A DNA stretch of 22,922 nt from a virus. The notes beneath the pieces were generated by a model. That model was not told the origin of the DNA, searched no databases, and saw only the letters and a program-made list of their open reading frames with translations. Below are positions 6,262 through 13,431 of this stretch, in pieces. The stretch is from positions 1-22,922 of the IMG/VR virus record IMGVR_UViG_3300014820_000015. The stretch is one strand, 5' to 3'. Each line of letters opens with the position of its first letter. Within the stretch, counting starts at the first letter, position 1. A program made the translations under genes and the position numbers.

Positions 6262-8087
6262 CCGCGCCCTTCCGCTTGCCGGCCTTCGTCGTCGTAACCA
6301 CTGCCCCCGCCGTCCACCTGCAACATCGCCCGCGCCATCGCCGTCACGATCGCCGCTATCCCGTCGATCTTCTCCGTGCTCTTCTTCTTCGACGGCTTGA
6401 TGTTCCCCGCCGGGTCCTGCTCGATCGACACGTTCGAAGCCATCCAGTCCAGCACCGGATTCCCGTCGTGTCCGAAACGCCTCGAGGTCACCAGCTTCTC
6501 AAACTCCTTCGCCGGCTCCGACAGGGATCGGTATCCCTGGCCAACCTCCACCACCGTCAGCCCCTCCTCCTGCAGTTGGATCGCGATCTGCGTCGCGTTC
6601 CACGGGTCGTAAGCCACCTCCACGACCTCAAACACCCTCGCCATCTCGAAAATTTCGCTCTTGATGTACTCGTAATCGATCACGTTCCCCGGCGTCAGCT
6701 TCAAATGCTTCTCCCGACCCCAGGTCAAATATGGCACCGACGCCTTCTTCTCCCGCATCTCCGCCGTCGCCTCCGGCACGTACATCCGCACCTTCGCCTG
6801 CCAGTTGGGATCGTCCTCCGTCGGCGGAAACACCGCCGCCACCGACGCCACGTCCAGCTTGGAGGAAAGGTCCATACCCATGAAGCACCGCCGCCCCGCC
6901 AGCGCCTCGTCGGGAATCTTCCGCTGGCATTCCCGCCATTTGTCCATCGGGATCCACAGCGTCACCTGCGACGTCTGCCGGTTCATATGTTTCTGCAGGA
7001 ACTCGTTCTGCGCCGAAGGCATCTCGATCGCCTTCCGGCACTTGGCACGCAGATCCTCCAGGCTGACCGAGATCCCCAGGTTCGGATTCGCCTTGATCCA
7101 GCACCCGCCGCCATCGGCCGTCAGTCCTTCACGCCATTCGTCCTTTTCGTCGATCGCGTAGATGATCGCGAAGTAATTGTCGTCCTCAATGATCCCGTCC
7201 AGGATCTTCTGTGCGTACTTCTGCTCCTCCTGGTCCACGTTCACTGTGCCCGTGCCCGCGGTGGTGATGATGAAAATCAGCGGCTGCCGGCGAGCGCCAG
7301 TGCCAGAGTCCAGGACGTCCAACATGCCGCGGGTCTTGTGCGCGTGCAGCTCGTCAATGATCGCCCCATGCACGTTCAATCCGTCCGTCGTGTCCTCATC
7401 CTGCCCCAACGGCTCGAACTTGCTCCGCGTCTCCGGGATGTTCAGGTTGTTTTTGAAAACCTTCACCCGCCGCAGGAGATCCGGCGACTTCTTCACCATC
7501 GCCACCGCATCCCCATGCACGATGCAGGCCTGGTCCTTCTTCGTCGCCGCCGAATACACCTCCGCACCATTCTCGTTGTCGGCCACGAGCAGGTACAGCC
7601 CCACGCCGGCCGCCCACGTCGACTTCCCGTTCTTCCTGGCGACTTTCACATACGACGTACGGAACCGCCGCACAAACTCTCCGGGCTCCTTTGGATCGGG
7701 CTTTTTCCAGCCAAAAAGAACCCACAAAATGAACTGCTGCCATGGCTCCAGCACGATCGTCTGCCCCGCCCACTCCCCTTTGCTGTGCTTGCAGAACTTA
7801 AAAAAACGGATCACGCGATCGCCGCCGGCCGGGTCAAACACCAGCCCACGCTTCGCCGCCGTCTCCAGATCCCGACGATGCCTCTCCACCGCCTTCCTCA
7901 CCCACTCGCCCACCACGATCTTCCCGTCCAAAACGTCCTGCGCATACTGCTCCGCCGGATGCAGCGGAACAATCGGCACCGCCGGCGCCTTCACCCGCGC
8001 CTTTGTACGTAGTCCCGCCTTCAGGCGGCTCCCCTTCTTCTTGCTTCTGACTACTGGCTTCTTACTTCTCTTCTTCTTCCTGATCAT
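6258..8087 (-). CDS. terL: Terminase large subunit (DNA packaging ATPase/nuclease)
   Basis: 609 residues from the ATG at 8087, overlapping the small-subunit stop as ATGA; the longer upstream frame is Gly-rich non-coding shadow. The N-terminus is very basic (MIRKKKRSKKPVVRSKKKGS). ATPase motifs: a Walker A variant VARKNGKST near 149-157, Walker B GAIIDELHAHK near 241-251 with the Asp-Glu pair, and the coupling motif ITTAG near 274-278. The C-terminal RNase H-like nuclease shows the acidic residues in MGMDLSSKLD (Asp near 406), AYDPWNA (Asp near 494) and EKIDGIAA (Asp near 575). This is the Terminase_1 type found with P27-like small subunits. It cuts concatemers and drives DNA into the prohead through the portal, encoded two genes downstream. 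Confidence 0.95.
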   Translation of the reverse strand: MIRKKKRSKKPVVRSKKKGSRLKAGLRTKARVKAPAVPIVPLHPAEQYAQDVLDGKIVVGEWVRKAVERHRRDLETAAKRGLVFDPAGGDRVIRFFKFCKHSKGEWAGQTIVLEPWQQFILWVLFGWKKPDPKEPGEFVRRFRTSYVKVARKNGKSTWAAGVGLYLLVADNENGAEVYSAATKKDQACIVHGDAVAMVKKSPDLLRRVKVFKNNLNIPETRSKFEPLGQDEDTTDGLNVHGAIIDELHAHKTRGMLDVLDSGTGARRQPLIFIITTAGTGTVNVDQEEQKYAQKILDGIIEDDNYFAIIYAIDEKDEWREGLTADGGGCWIKANPNLGISVSLEDLRAKCRKAIEMPSAQNEFLQKHMNRQTSQVTLWIPMDKWRECQRKIPDEALAGRRCFMGMDLSSKLDVASVAAVFPPTEDDPNWQAKVRMYVPEATAEMREKKASVPYLTWGREKHLKLTPGNVIDYEYIKSEIFEMARVFEVVEVAYDPWNATQIAIQLQEEGLTVVEVGQGYRSLSEPAKEFEKLVTSRRFGHDGNPVLDWMASNVSIEQDPAGNIKPSKKKSTEKIDGIAAIVTAMARAMLQVDGGGSGYDDEGRQAEGRG

Positions 8088-8569
8088 GCCCCGATCCTCC
8101 CCAGGACCGGATTCCCCAGAAACTCCGCAAACGCATCCTTCTCCGGCGGAGCCTCCGCCTTCATCTTCGAACGACTCGACGGCGTAAGCCCGAAATGCTC
8201 CGCCAGCTTCGCCCACTCCAAATAAAACTTCCCCCGCAGCACCACCCACCCGCTCGGTGCCTGGTATCCGCTCTCCGTCTCCTGGATCAACCCCCCCGGC
8301 TTGGACGTCTCGACGTCCGCCTCCTTGTACTTCCCCCACGCGCTGCACATCACCTCAAACGCCGGCAGATCCGACTCCTTCAACACCCCCGACTTCTGCA
8401 GCATCCCGTAATGCCGATCCCAAAACGCTAACGCCTCGCCCTTCATCCCCCGCGGCGCCTGGAACCCGTCGGGCGCACTTCGAAACTCCGGCTCTCGCGC
8501 GTTGAGCTTCCGCTTCCCGGGATTCCCGGCAAGTTTCTTCAACGCTGTTGGTTTCGCAGGCCTGCCCAT
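8084..8569 (-). CDS. terS: Terminase small subunit, P27 family
   Basis: 161 residues from the ATG at 8569. The N-terminus MGRPAKPTALKKLAGNPGKR is the hallmark opening of the P27 small terminase family, followed by LNAREPEF and a helical core (GEALAFWDRHYGMLQKSGVL, then ESDLPAFEVMCSAWGKYKEA), and a C-terminal WAKLAEHFGLTPSSRSK segment, also typical. It recognises the packaging site and recruits the large subunit, which follows with a four-base overlap. An HNH nuclease gene lies just upstream, an arrangement known from cos-type HK97-like phages. Confidence 0.92.
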   Translation of the reverse strand: MGRPAKPTALKKLAGNPGKRKLNAREPEFRSAPDGFQAPRGMKGEALAFWDRHYGMLQKSGVLKESDLPAFEVMCSAWGKYKEADVETSKPGGLIQETESGYQAPSGWVVLRGKFYLEWAKLAEHFGLTPSSRSKMKAEAPPEKDAFAEFLGNPVLGRIGA

Positions 8570-8573
8570 GAAA

Positions 8574-8654
8574 CTATTTCCTGTCCTTCAATCGCCGCAG
8601 CCGCCGCATCGCCCGCCGGATCTTCTCACGCAGTCTTCGCTCTGCCAACCACAT
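8574..8654 (-). CDS. Tiny Arg-rich ORF (26 aa), or shifted C-terminus of the upstream gene
   Basis: An ATG at 8654 inside the end of the 87-aa gene opens a 26-codon frame starting MWLAERRLREKIRRAMRRLR and ending five bases before the small terminase start. GGAGG lies nine bases upstream of the ATG. Over a third of the residues are Arg and the codon bias is GC3-rich like the neighbours. It could be a free mini-protein, an amphipathic basic helix that might bind nucleic acid. Alternatively, a one-base shift in the 87-aa gene would give that protein this basic tail. I cannot decide between these from the sequence. Confidence 0.35.
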   Translation of the reverse strand: MWLAERRLREKIRRAMRRLRRLKDRK

Positions 8655-8889
8655 CGGGATAATCCTCCGCAACAAGCAAGTACCGCCGGCCATCCGGCAA
8701 CACCGTGACAATCACCTCCGCCTCCGCGATCACATCCACCTCCATCAGCAGAATCTCGATCGTCGCCCGCGGCACTTCCTTCACCGTCAGGTTGATCGCA
8801 ATGTTCCGCACCCTCGGCAACCTCTCTCCCGTCGGCAGCGTCACCGTCGCATCATTCAACTTGCCGCCGCTTTGAATCCTCACCTTCAT
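8626..8889 (-). CDS. Conserved-type small phage protein (87 aa)
   Basis: Start chosen at the ATG at 8889, overlapping the HNH stop as ATGA, with GGAGG about nine bases upstream. The protein starts MKVRIQSGGKLNDATVTLPT and looks beta-rich, with alternating strands (NIAINLTVKEVPRATIEILL, then VDVIAEAEVIVTVLPDGRRY). It ends acidic (LLVAEDYPDVV). Small beta proteins with a GGK.xDTxV-like opening are common near terminases, but I do not know a function. The basic 26-codon frame overlapping its 3' end could be its true C-terminus if the sequence carries a one-base indel. Confidence 0.65.
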   Translation of the reverse strand: MKVRIQSGGKLNDATVTLPTGERLPRVRNIAINLTVKEVPRATIEILLMEVDVIAEAEVIVTVLPDGRRYLLVAEDYPDVVGRAKTA

Positions 8890-9194
8890 CTGCCAAACCC
8901 TCCGTCTTCCGTCGCCGTCTTCACCCCGTGACAGCTCGCACACAACGCCTGGTGATTGTCCGAGTCCCAGAACAGCTGTTCATCCCCCTTGTGCGGCACA
9001 ATGTGATCCACTAGCGTCGCCGGCTCAGGCCCTCGCCCGTCCCCCAGATGCTTCACGCACAGCGGGTTCTGTGCCAGGAAGATCTTCGCGTACCGCTGCC
9101 ACCGACTCCCGTATCGTAGCGCCGCCGACGTCGGCCGCGTCTCTGCACGCTTCCGCTGAATGTCCTTCCCATGTGTTGGCGGCCGCGTCGGCAC
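8886..9194 (-). CDS. HNH endonuclease
   Basis: 102 residues from a GTG at 9194, with GAGGG upstream. The N-terminus is basic (MPTRPPTHGKDIQRKRAETR) and precedes the nuclease domain. The HNH core is clear: NPLCVKH, then ATLVDHIVPHKGD (D-H metal/catalytic pair), then LFWDSDNHQALCASCHGVKT with the Asn, His and second Cys pair that would hold a structural zinc. Phage HNH proteins next to the terminase genes (HK97 gp74 is the known example) stimulate terminase cleavage at cos. The same role is likely here because the small terminase is two genes downstream. This suggests cos-type packaging. Confidence 0.92.
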   Translation of the reverse strand: MPTRPPTHGKDIQRKRAETRPTSAALRYGSRWQRYAKIFLAQNPLCVKHLGDGRGPEPATLVDHIVPHKGDEQLFWDSDNHQALCASCHGVKTATEDGGFGR

Positions 9195-9205
9195 AATGAA
9201 AACCC

Positions 9206-10318
9206 TCAGACGTTAAAATTGGGAACCAGATAGGTGTCGGCAGCCGGCACCGTGATCTCAAATAACCCGCCAAACGCCCCACGCACCGTCCACGCCGAAG
9301 TCTGCGGAAGCGCAATCGCCACAAGCCCGGTGCCATCGGCGATGGCCGTACGGGTCTCATCCACAAACCCATTGCCGTTGCCCGTGGGCGCCGTCTTACA
9401 GCGAAAGGTGAACGCATGGCCGCTCATCGCCGCGCCGTTGTGTCTGGCAATAAATCCCACAGTGCAGTCGCTCGGATCGGTCGGAACCGGAAGCGAGGCG
9501 TCGGTCATGACCTTCGTAAAGCTGACGTGGGTGCCGTCGATCGCGATGGTGGTGGGGGTGAAGCTGTATCCGCCCTTGGTGATACTGAGGGTGTAATCGC
9601 CGTCGTCCAGCGAGAACGTTGCGATACCGCTGCCATCAGTCTGGACAAGCTGCGTATTGGAGCCCTGGGTGATGCGGACGAGTGCTGACGACAGGGCGAT
9701 GGGCGTGGCGTCGGTGACCGTGATCGTGACCGCGTTGGCGCCAGTGAAGACGAAGATCGCGGCGATGACACCCTGTGCGGCGATGGCGTTGGGAGAGTCG
9801 GCTGAGTCGGTGCCGATGAGGTTAGTTTGAGGAATAACGACGTTTTCAATGTCGCTGATGAGCGTTGAGGTGTTTGCGTTAGCCGAGCCCGATTGCGCTG
9901 CCGCAATAGAAGCATCACCCCCGATGGTTAAAAGCATCGTGGAGTTTGCGGATGCGACATCCGCATCATCCATCAGGCTCTCCCAGGATGCGTTGGTGTC
10001 GCTGGAGTTGGAACTGATCGCACGCACCCGCAGCTTCTGTCCGCTGAGCACTCGCACCGGCCCCCAGGTCACAGCAAACACCGCGTCCGCCGCGGCATCC
10101 TTGGCCACGGAAAACGAGACCGGCACACCGAGCTTGACGTTGGACGCATCCAGCAACTGCACCTTCAGCGTGATCACAGCGGCGGCGCCGTTGAGGTTGG
10201 AGAGCAGCAGTCGACCGCTGACCCAGCCATCTATGGCGGCGGCGTAGGTGGCAACCGTCGCCTCGGCCGCGATGCTGAGTCCGGTGCCCGTTTGGCTAGA
10301 GAGATTCACGACGCTCAT
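9206..10318 (-). CDS. Large virion protein, probably tail fibre or host-contact protein
   Basis: 370 residues; the ATG overlaps the stop of the preceding frameshifted gene as ATGA. The first 140 residues are beta-rich and low in cysteine (DGWVSGRLLLSNLNGAAAVI, then GPVRVLSGQKLRVRAISSN). An Ala/Ser-rich helical middle follows. Around 230-285 a CnaB or carboxypeptidase-regulatory-like repeat is visible: VRITQGSNTQLVQTDGSGIA, then FSLDDGDYTLSITKGGYSF. The C-terminus has a second similar beta segment (GHAFTFRCKT ... DGTGLVAIALP). Such beta-sandwich repeats are common in phage fibre and adhesin-like proteins. It sits with the LamG and calpain-like genes in what looks like a host-contact cassette. 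Confidence 0.6.
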   Translation of the reverse strand: MSVVNLSSQTGTGLSIAAEATVATYAAAIDGWVSGRLLLSNLNGAAAVITLKVQLLDASNVKLGVPVSFSVAKDAAADAVFAVTWGPVRVLSGQKLRVRAISSNSSDTNASWESLMDDADVASANSTMLLTIGGDASIAAAQSGSANANTSTLISDIENVVIPQTNLIGTDSADSPNAIAAQGVIAAIFVFTGANAVTITVTDATPIALSSALVRITQGSNTQLVQTDGSGIATFSLDDGDYTLSITKGGYSFTPTTIAIDGTHVSFTKVMTDASLPVPTDPSDCTVGFIARHNGAAMSGHAFTFRCKTAPTGNGNGFVDETRTAIADGTGLVAIALPQTSAWTVRGAFGGLFEITVPAADTYLVPNFNV

Positions 10319-10601
10319 CGGACCTCCTCAGCGTTCAGTGCGGCAGGCGGTGGCAACGGCTGCTCATAGATTGGAGGCAGCGGCGAGGAGGAAACCTGCG
10401 GCCACTGCTGCCCGAAGATGGCGAGGAATGTTTCGATCGCGGCCAGGCGGGGATCGCCGGCGTACTTCGTGCGGTGTAGGCGATGTTGGCGAAACAGCCT
10501 TTGGCCGCGTCGAACATGCCAGCGAACGCCAGATCGACAGCGTCGGGTGCAGACTGGGCAGGAACTTCAGGCGCCAGAATATCAAGCGGCTTGTCGGCCA
10601 T
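10315..10601 (-). CDS. Small protein with an apparent -1 frameshift
   Basis: The ATG at 10601 has GGAGG about ten bases upstream and opens MADKPLDILAPEVPAQSAPD, then FDAAKGCFANIAYT. After about position 10473 that frame turns into Ser/Pro/Arg-rich shadow sequence. The -1 frame continues as TKYAGDPRLAAIETFLAIFG, QQWPQVSSSPLPPIYEQPLP and so on to a TGA at 10315-10317. That TGA overlaps the start of the fibre gene as ATGA, the boundary used across this operon. The -1 frame has no start codon of its own nearby. The joined product would be about 95 residues with a Pro-rich tail. No slippery heptamer is evident, so an indel is more likely than programmed shifting. Function unknown; it may chaperone or link fibre proteins. 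Confidence 0.5.
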
Positions 10602-10604
10602 GGC

Positions 10605-11324
10605 TTACTTTCCTCCGTAAATGCCGTTGAGTCCGGCGAGGTAGTGATATTGGATTCGGTCCGCGCCAAGTTCATAGTCGTAGAGCGCACACTGGGCGAT
10701 CTGGCCGGCGAAATTCTGGACGGATCCAGTGTCTTCCCCAGCCCCAATGACTAGGGCCTGAGTCTGCTGAAGGATTGTGATCTGGGTGGTTAAAGCGACG
10801 GTGCCGTCGACGTACAACTTCGTGCCGTTCGACACACCCGACTGAAATGACATCGCAACATGGTGGGGTGATCCGTCCGCGACATTGACGCTGGTCGAGA
10901 GTTCGCTCTCGCCTACCCAGTCGTAGGTCGCCAGCACGTTGTCAATGAGAAACAACCCCCAGGCGCCCTGTTTCAGAACGATCCCCCGGAATGACGCCCC
11001 CGCATCAGATGTGTTAATCCACGCTTCGAGGGTTCCGGAAGTCAGTGTGAAGTTGGAGGCAATTCCACAGGTGACAAAAGACCCCCCCCCTAAGCCGCCG
11101 AAGGTGGGCGCGCGGGATTCGTCTTTGTTGATAAGTCCGGCGCCTCCGAGCGTCACTGAACTGAATGTTCCGTTTACACCACTCCCCCTGGCGATCGTCA
11201 TCAGGTCCACGGCCGCGCTGCCGTTCACCTCGTCCAGCGGCCAATAATTGCGCGGCAATCCACCATACGCAGCCTCGGAGAGGATGGCGTTGCGGTAGGA
11301 GAGCTTATTGGCGCGGGTGAGCAT
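10605..11324 (-). CDS. LamG/concanavalin-A-like fold protein, probable tail or receptor-binding protein
   Basis: 239 residues from the ATG at 11324, preceded by AGGATCTC. The N-terminus reads MLTRANKLSYRNAILSEAAY. The rest follows the laminin-G/jelly-roll pattern: NYWPLDEVNGSAAVDL, then GSGVNGTFSSVTLGGAGLI, a FTLTSGTLEAWINTSD strand, HHVAMSFQSGVSNGTKLYVD, and the final FAGQIAQCALYDYELGADRI strand with the usual W/H-V-A ... YVDG ... G.I..v..Yd order. This fold binds carbohydrate or protein in many phage tail and surface proteins. A run of nine identical bases (11082-11090) encodes the GGGS turn near the middle and is a natural slippage site. It lies between the calpain-like gene and the fibre genes. 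Confidence 0.75.
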   Translation of the reverse strand: MLTRANKLSYRNAILSEAAYGGLPRNYWPLDEVNGSAAVDLMTIARGSGVNGTFSSVTLGGAGLINKDESRAPTFGGLGGGSFVTCGIASNFTLTSGTLEAWINTSDAGASFRGIVLKQGAWGLFLIDNVLATYDWVGESELSTSVNVADGSPHHVAMSFQSGVSNGTKLYVDGTVALTTQITILQQTQALVIGAGEDTGSVQNFAGQIAQCALYDYELGADRIQYHYLAGLNGIYGGK

Positions 11325-11331
11325 GAGATCC

Positions 11332-12618
11332 TTATCCTGCGATCGTGGTGGTGACCTTGCCGCTCTTCCTGGTGGTGGTGACGACGACGGACTGAATCGG
11401 ATCATCTGCCGGCATGTTGGTCTGCGTGTTGGCGGCGATCACCGTCACCGTCCTCGCCGCCGGCGTGCTGCCGCCGGGCCCGGTAGCGACGGCCGCGATC
11501 GTCAGCGAGGCGTTGTCTCCCAGGTTGATCGAGCCCGAGCTGGTCACGATCGGCCTCCCCGCAGCGTCGAACCCTTTGACCAGGGGAACCGCGGCCCCGT
11601 TGACCGTGATGGCGGTGGTGTCGGGGCTGGCGACGATGCCCCAATTGATCGGACTCCATGCACGCTGCTGTGTGCCGTCCGCCGAGCCGCCCGGCGTTCC
11701 GATGTTGATCGTGAGAGTGGGGGGCATCGCTGAAACCTCCGTCGCCATGCTCGCCAGGATCCTGGGCGCCGCGGGAAACGTCCCCACGTGCACCAGGTTG
11801 AAAACCTTCCCGCCCTCCACCGTCGCCGGAGCCACCCCCGTGATCCGCTTCACCGCATACCACGGCTGCGCCAGCGTCAGGTTCCGCGTGGCGGCGTCGA
11901 AGTCGATCACCCCGTAGGCGTGCCCGGCAATCCATTGCTCCAGCGAGTTCATCCCCGCCGCATCCGGCCTCGTCTGGATCCCCACCGCCTTCCCCGCCTG
12001 CATCGCCGCAATGATCGCCGCGGAATTCAGCGTGCCGTAAGAAGCATCCAGCCCCAGCGCGGCAAACACGCTGGCGATCAGTCCGAAGTTGTCCGCCGCG
12101 TAGTCGCTGATCGCGGCCTTGATGATGCACCAGGTCTTCTCCGCCAGCTCCGGCCGCACGTCACCATTCGCCGGGTGGTTGTAATCCGTGGAGATCAGGA
12201 GGCTGGTGCGGATCTGCAGGATGTAGCCCTGGTAAAACCACTGCACGATCACGGTCTTGTCGTCGACCTTGATGAAGATGTCGTCGAAGAAATTGGGCCG
12301 CAGCCGCGCCACCAGGTACATGGCGATCAGCAGGTAGCAGTCGGCGAGCTGGCCCTGGTTGATCGCGTCGGCCGTCAAAGGGCCGCTAGAAAACGTCCCC
12401 CAGGTGCTGTTGCCCATGTTGGCCACAGTGGTCTGCGTCTGCTGCTTTGTGGGCAGGGCGCCGGCCAGATCGCCCGCGGGCGTGGCGGAGGCTTCCAGGA
12501 GATGCGTCCGCTTCAGGCCGGTGCGGTGCGAGAATCGTTGCCGCTCCGCTTCCGGGCGGGTGTCGGTGCGGATCATCTCATTGATCCGCTCGGCAAGTTG
12601 CAGGGGGTGCGGAAGCAT
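11332..12618 (-). CDS. Calpain-like (C2) cysteine peptidase with C-terminal beta domain
   Basis: 428 residues; ATG at 12618 with GAGGA about nine bases upstream. The peptidase signature begins at residue 86, INQGQLADCYLLIAMYLVA, matching the calpain Q-G-x-L-x-D-C-[YW]-L-L block: Gln88 would form the oxyanion hole and Cys94 is the nucleophile. A second block, AGHAYGVIDFDAATRNLTLA followed by QPWY, matches H-A-Y-x-V ... L-x-N-P-W with His233 as the catalytic histidine; the catalytic Asn position is Gln251 here. From about 300 the protein becomes beta-rich, like an Ig-type domain (TLTINIGTPG, then NLGDNASLTIAAVATG). Calpain-like proteins are rare in phages. Activity is possible but the Asn change leaves it open. 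It could cut a host surface protein or act in virion assembly. Confidence 0.7.
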   Translation of the reverse strand: MLPHPLQLAERINEMIRTDTRPEAERQRFSHRTGLKRTHLLEASATPAGDLAGALPTKQQTQTTVANMGNSTWGTFSSGPLTADAINQGQLADCYLLIAMYLVARLRPNFFDDIFIKVDDKTVIVQWFYQGYILQIRTSLLISTDYNHPANGDVRPELAEKTWCIIKAAISDYAADNFGLIASVFAALGLDASYGTLNSAAIIAAMQAGKAVGIQTRPDAAGMNSLEQWIAGHAYGVIDFDAATRNLTLAQPWYAVKRITGVAPATVEGGKVFNLVHVGTFPAAPRILASMATEVSAMPPTLTINIGTPGGSADGTQQRAWSPINWGIVASPDTTAITVNGAAVPLVKGFDAAGRPIVTSSGSINLGDNASLTIAAVATGPGGSTPAARTVTVIAANTQTNMPADDPIQSVVVTTTRKSGKVTTTIAG

Positions 12619-12622
12619 GGTT

Positions 12623-12805
12623 TCAATTCCTCTGAGGTCTTCCGCCGTAGCGTTTTTCGAGGTAGCTTATTCTGTCTTCCAGATCTGCGACTCGGGCATA
12701 CAGAGATTTGAGCTCGGCGAAGATGGACTTTTGTTTGCAGAGTTGACCGCCTGGCCGCTTCTTGCGGCTGGGGGAGGGGTTGGCTCCATCGGCGGTCGTG
12801 GTCAT
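12623..12805 (-). CDS. Small coiled-coil protein
   Basis: 60 residues from the ATG at 12805, with GAGGAA six bases upstream. The N-terminal 25 residues are basic and disordered (MTTTADGANPSPSRKKRPGG). The rest is a heptad-like helix, AELKSLYARVADLEDRISYL, with Leu/Val/Ile at a and d positions. It ends RRYGG-like and basic. It lies directly before the calpain-like gene and may be an oligomerisation or adaptor peptide. No family recognised. Confidence 0.55.
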   Translation of the reverse strand: MTTTADGANPSPSRKKRPGGQLCKQKSIFAELKSLYARVADLEDRISYLEKRYGGRPQRN

Positions 12806-12867
12806 GGCGTTTCCTCAAAAGCCCGGCGCGCCGTGCGTGTTGCGCATCCGCGGGCGGCGCGGCGGGG

Positions 12868-13095
12868 TTACTTGGCAGGGGTAAGGTCGGATGCGTCGGC
12901 GACCTTGTGGCATAGGGTGGAGTTCATGGCGATTTGCGGGAGGTAGGTTTCTCCCTGCTTTTCGCTGGTAATGGTGTGCTCAACTTGGAGCGACACATTA
13001 CAGGCCGTCCTGTTTTGCGAGATGCTGACAACGCGGCATCGCACGTCAACCAGGTCCCCATCGGTGAGAAGTTTTCCGGCGGCATCGTGAGGCAT
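12868..13095 (-). CDS. Hypothetical small beta-type phage protein
   Basis: 75 residues from the ATG at 13095, with AAAGGA five to six bases upstream. The sequence MPHDAAGKLLTDGDLVDVRC leads into VVSISQNRTACNVSLQVEHT, a compact beta pattern with DGDLVDV and NVSL strands, and ends SDLTPAK. Gene products beginning with this kind of GDxVxVxCxV module are common among phage conserved hypotheticals, probably an SH3-like or OB-like small barrel. I cannot assign a function. The 107-base gap upstream holds a short hairpin (GCCGC-AAT-GCGGC) followed by CTTTTG, perhaps a weak attenuator. Confidence 0.55.
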   Translation of the reverse strand: MPHDAAGKLLTDGDLVDVRCRVVSISQNRTACNVSLQVEHTITSEKQGETYLPQIAMNSTLCHKVADASDLTPAK

Positions 13096-13202
13096 GTGAT
13101 TCCTTTTCAAAAGTGCCGCATTGCGGCGGAGTGTTAAAGGTCAGGGGCTTGGCCGTCAGTGATCAGACCGACGCCGGATGTCCAGTCCGGGCCCCCGATG
13201 TG

Positions 13203-13415
13203 TCAGGGGGCGGGAGCAACAGGGGCAACCGGCGCCGGCGGCGTGAGGTCCGCGGTGACCCCATTGATGTCGGCAACGACCGCGTCGTCGACGGTGTCGG
13301 CCGCGGCCACGGCGGCGGCCAGCTGGCTGCGGAGATCGGAGATGGTGGCTTTGTTGGCGGTGTCGCCGTCCTTGAGCGCCTGCACAGCCGTTGCGAGATC
13401 CTTTTTCGTGGCCAT
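13203..13415 (-). CDS. Small helical protein with Pro/Ala tail
   Basis: 70 residues from the ATG at 13415, which is preceded by a near-perfect TAGGAGG nine bases upstream. The protein opens MATKKDLATAVQALKDGDTA and continues as a long amphipathic helix (ISDLRSQLAAAVAAADTVDD), ending in a Pro/Ala-Val repeat (TPPAPVAPVAPAP). The same frame happens to be open far upstream through the hydrolase gene. I treat this as a separate gene because of its own strong ribosome binding site and because the hydrolase appears to end at 13432 in another frame. Likely a coiled-coil accessory protein. Function unknown. Confidence 0.6.
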   Translation of the reverse strand: MATKKDLATAVQALKDGDTANKATISDLRSQLAAAVAAADTVDDAVVADINGVTADLTPPAPVAPVAPAP

Positions 13416-13431
13416 TTGATCGATCCTCCTA

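Noticed and set aside
6276-8012. Long plus-strand frame (578 codons) opposite the large terminase
   Set aside because: Arg/His/Leu/Pro-rich antisense shadow of a clear terL gene; high GC removes stops. The same reasoning holds for other long plus-strand frames such as 4214-5524, 2890-3756 and 11788-12711.
8088-8348. N-terminal extension of the large terminase frame
   Set aside because: Gly/Glu-rich shadow of terS; the ATGA overlap at 8087 is the natural start.
12806-12867. GC-rich palindrome (CGGCGCGCCG) followed by GGGCTTTTG before the 60-aa gene
   Set aside because: Short, GC-biased and overlapping the ribosome binding region; not convincing as a terminator.
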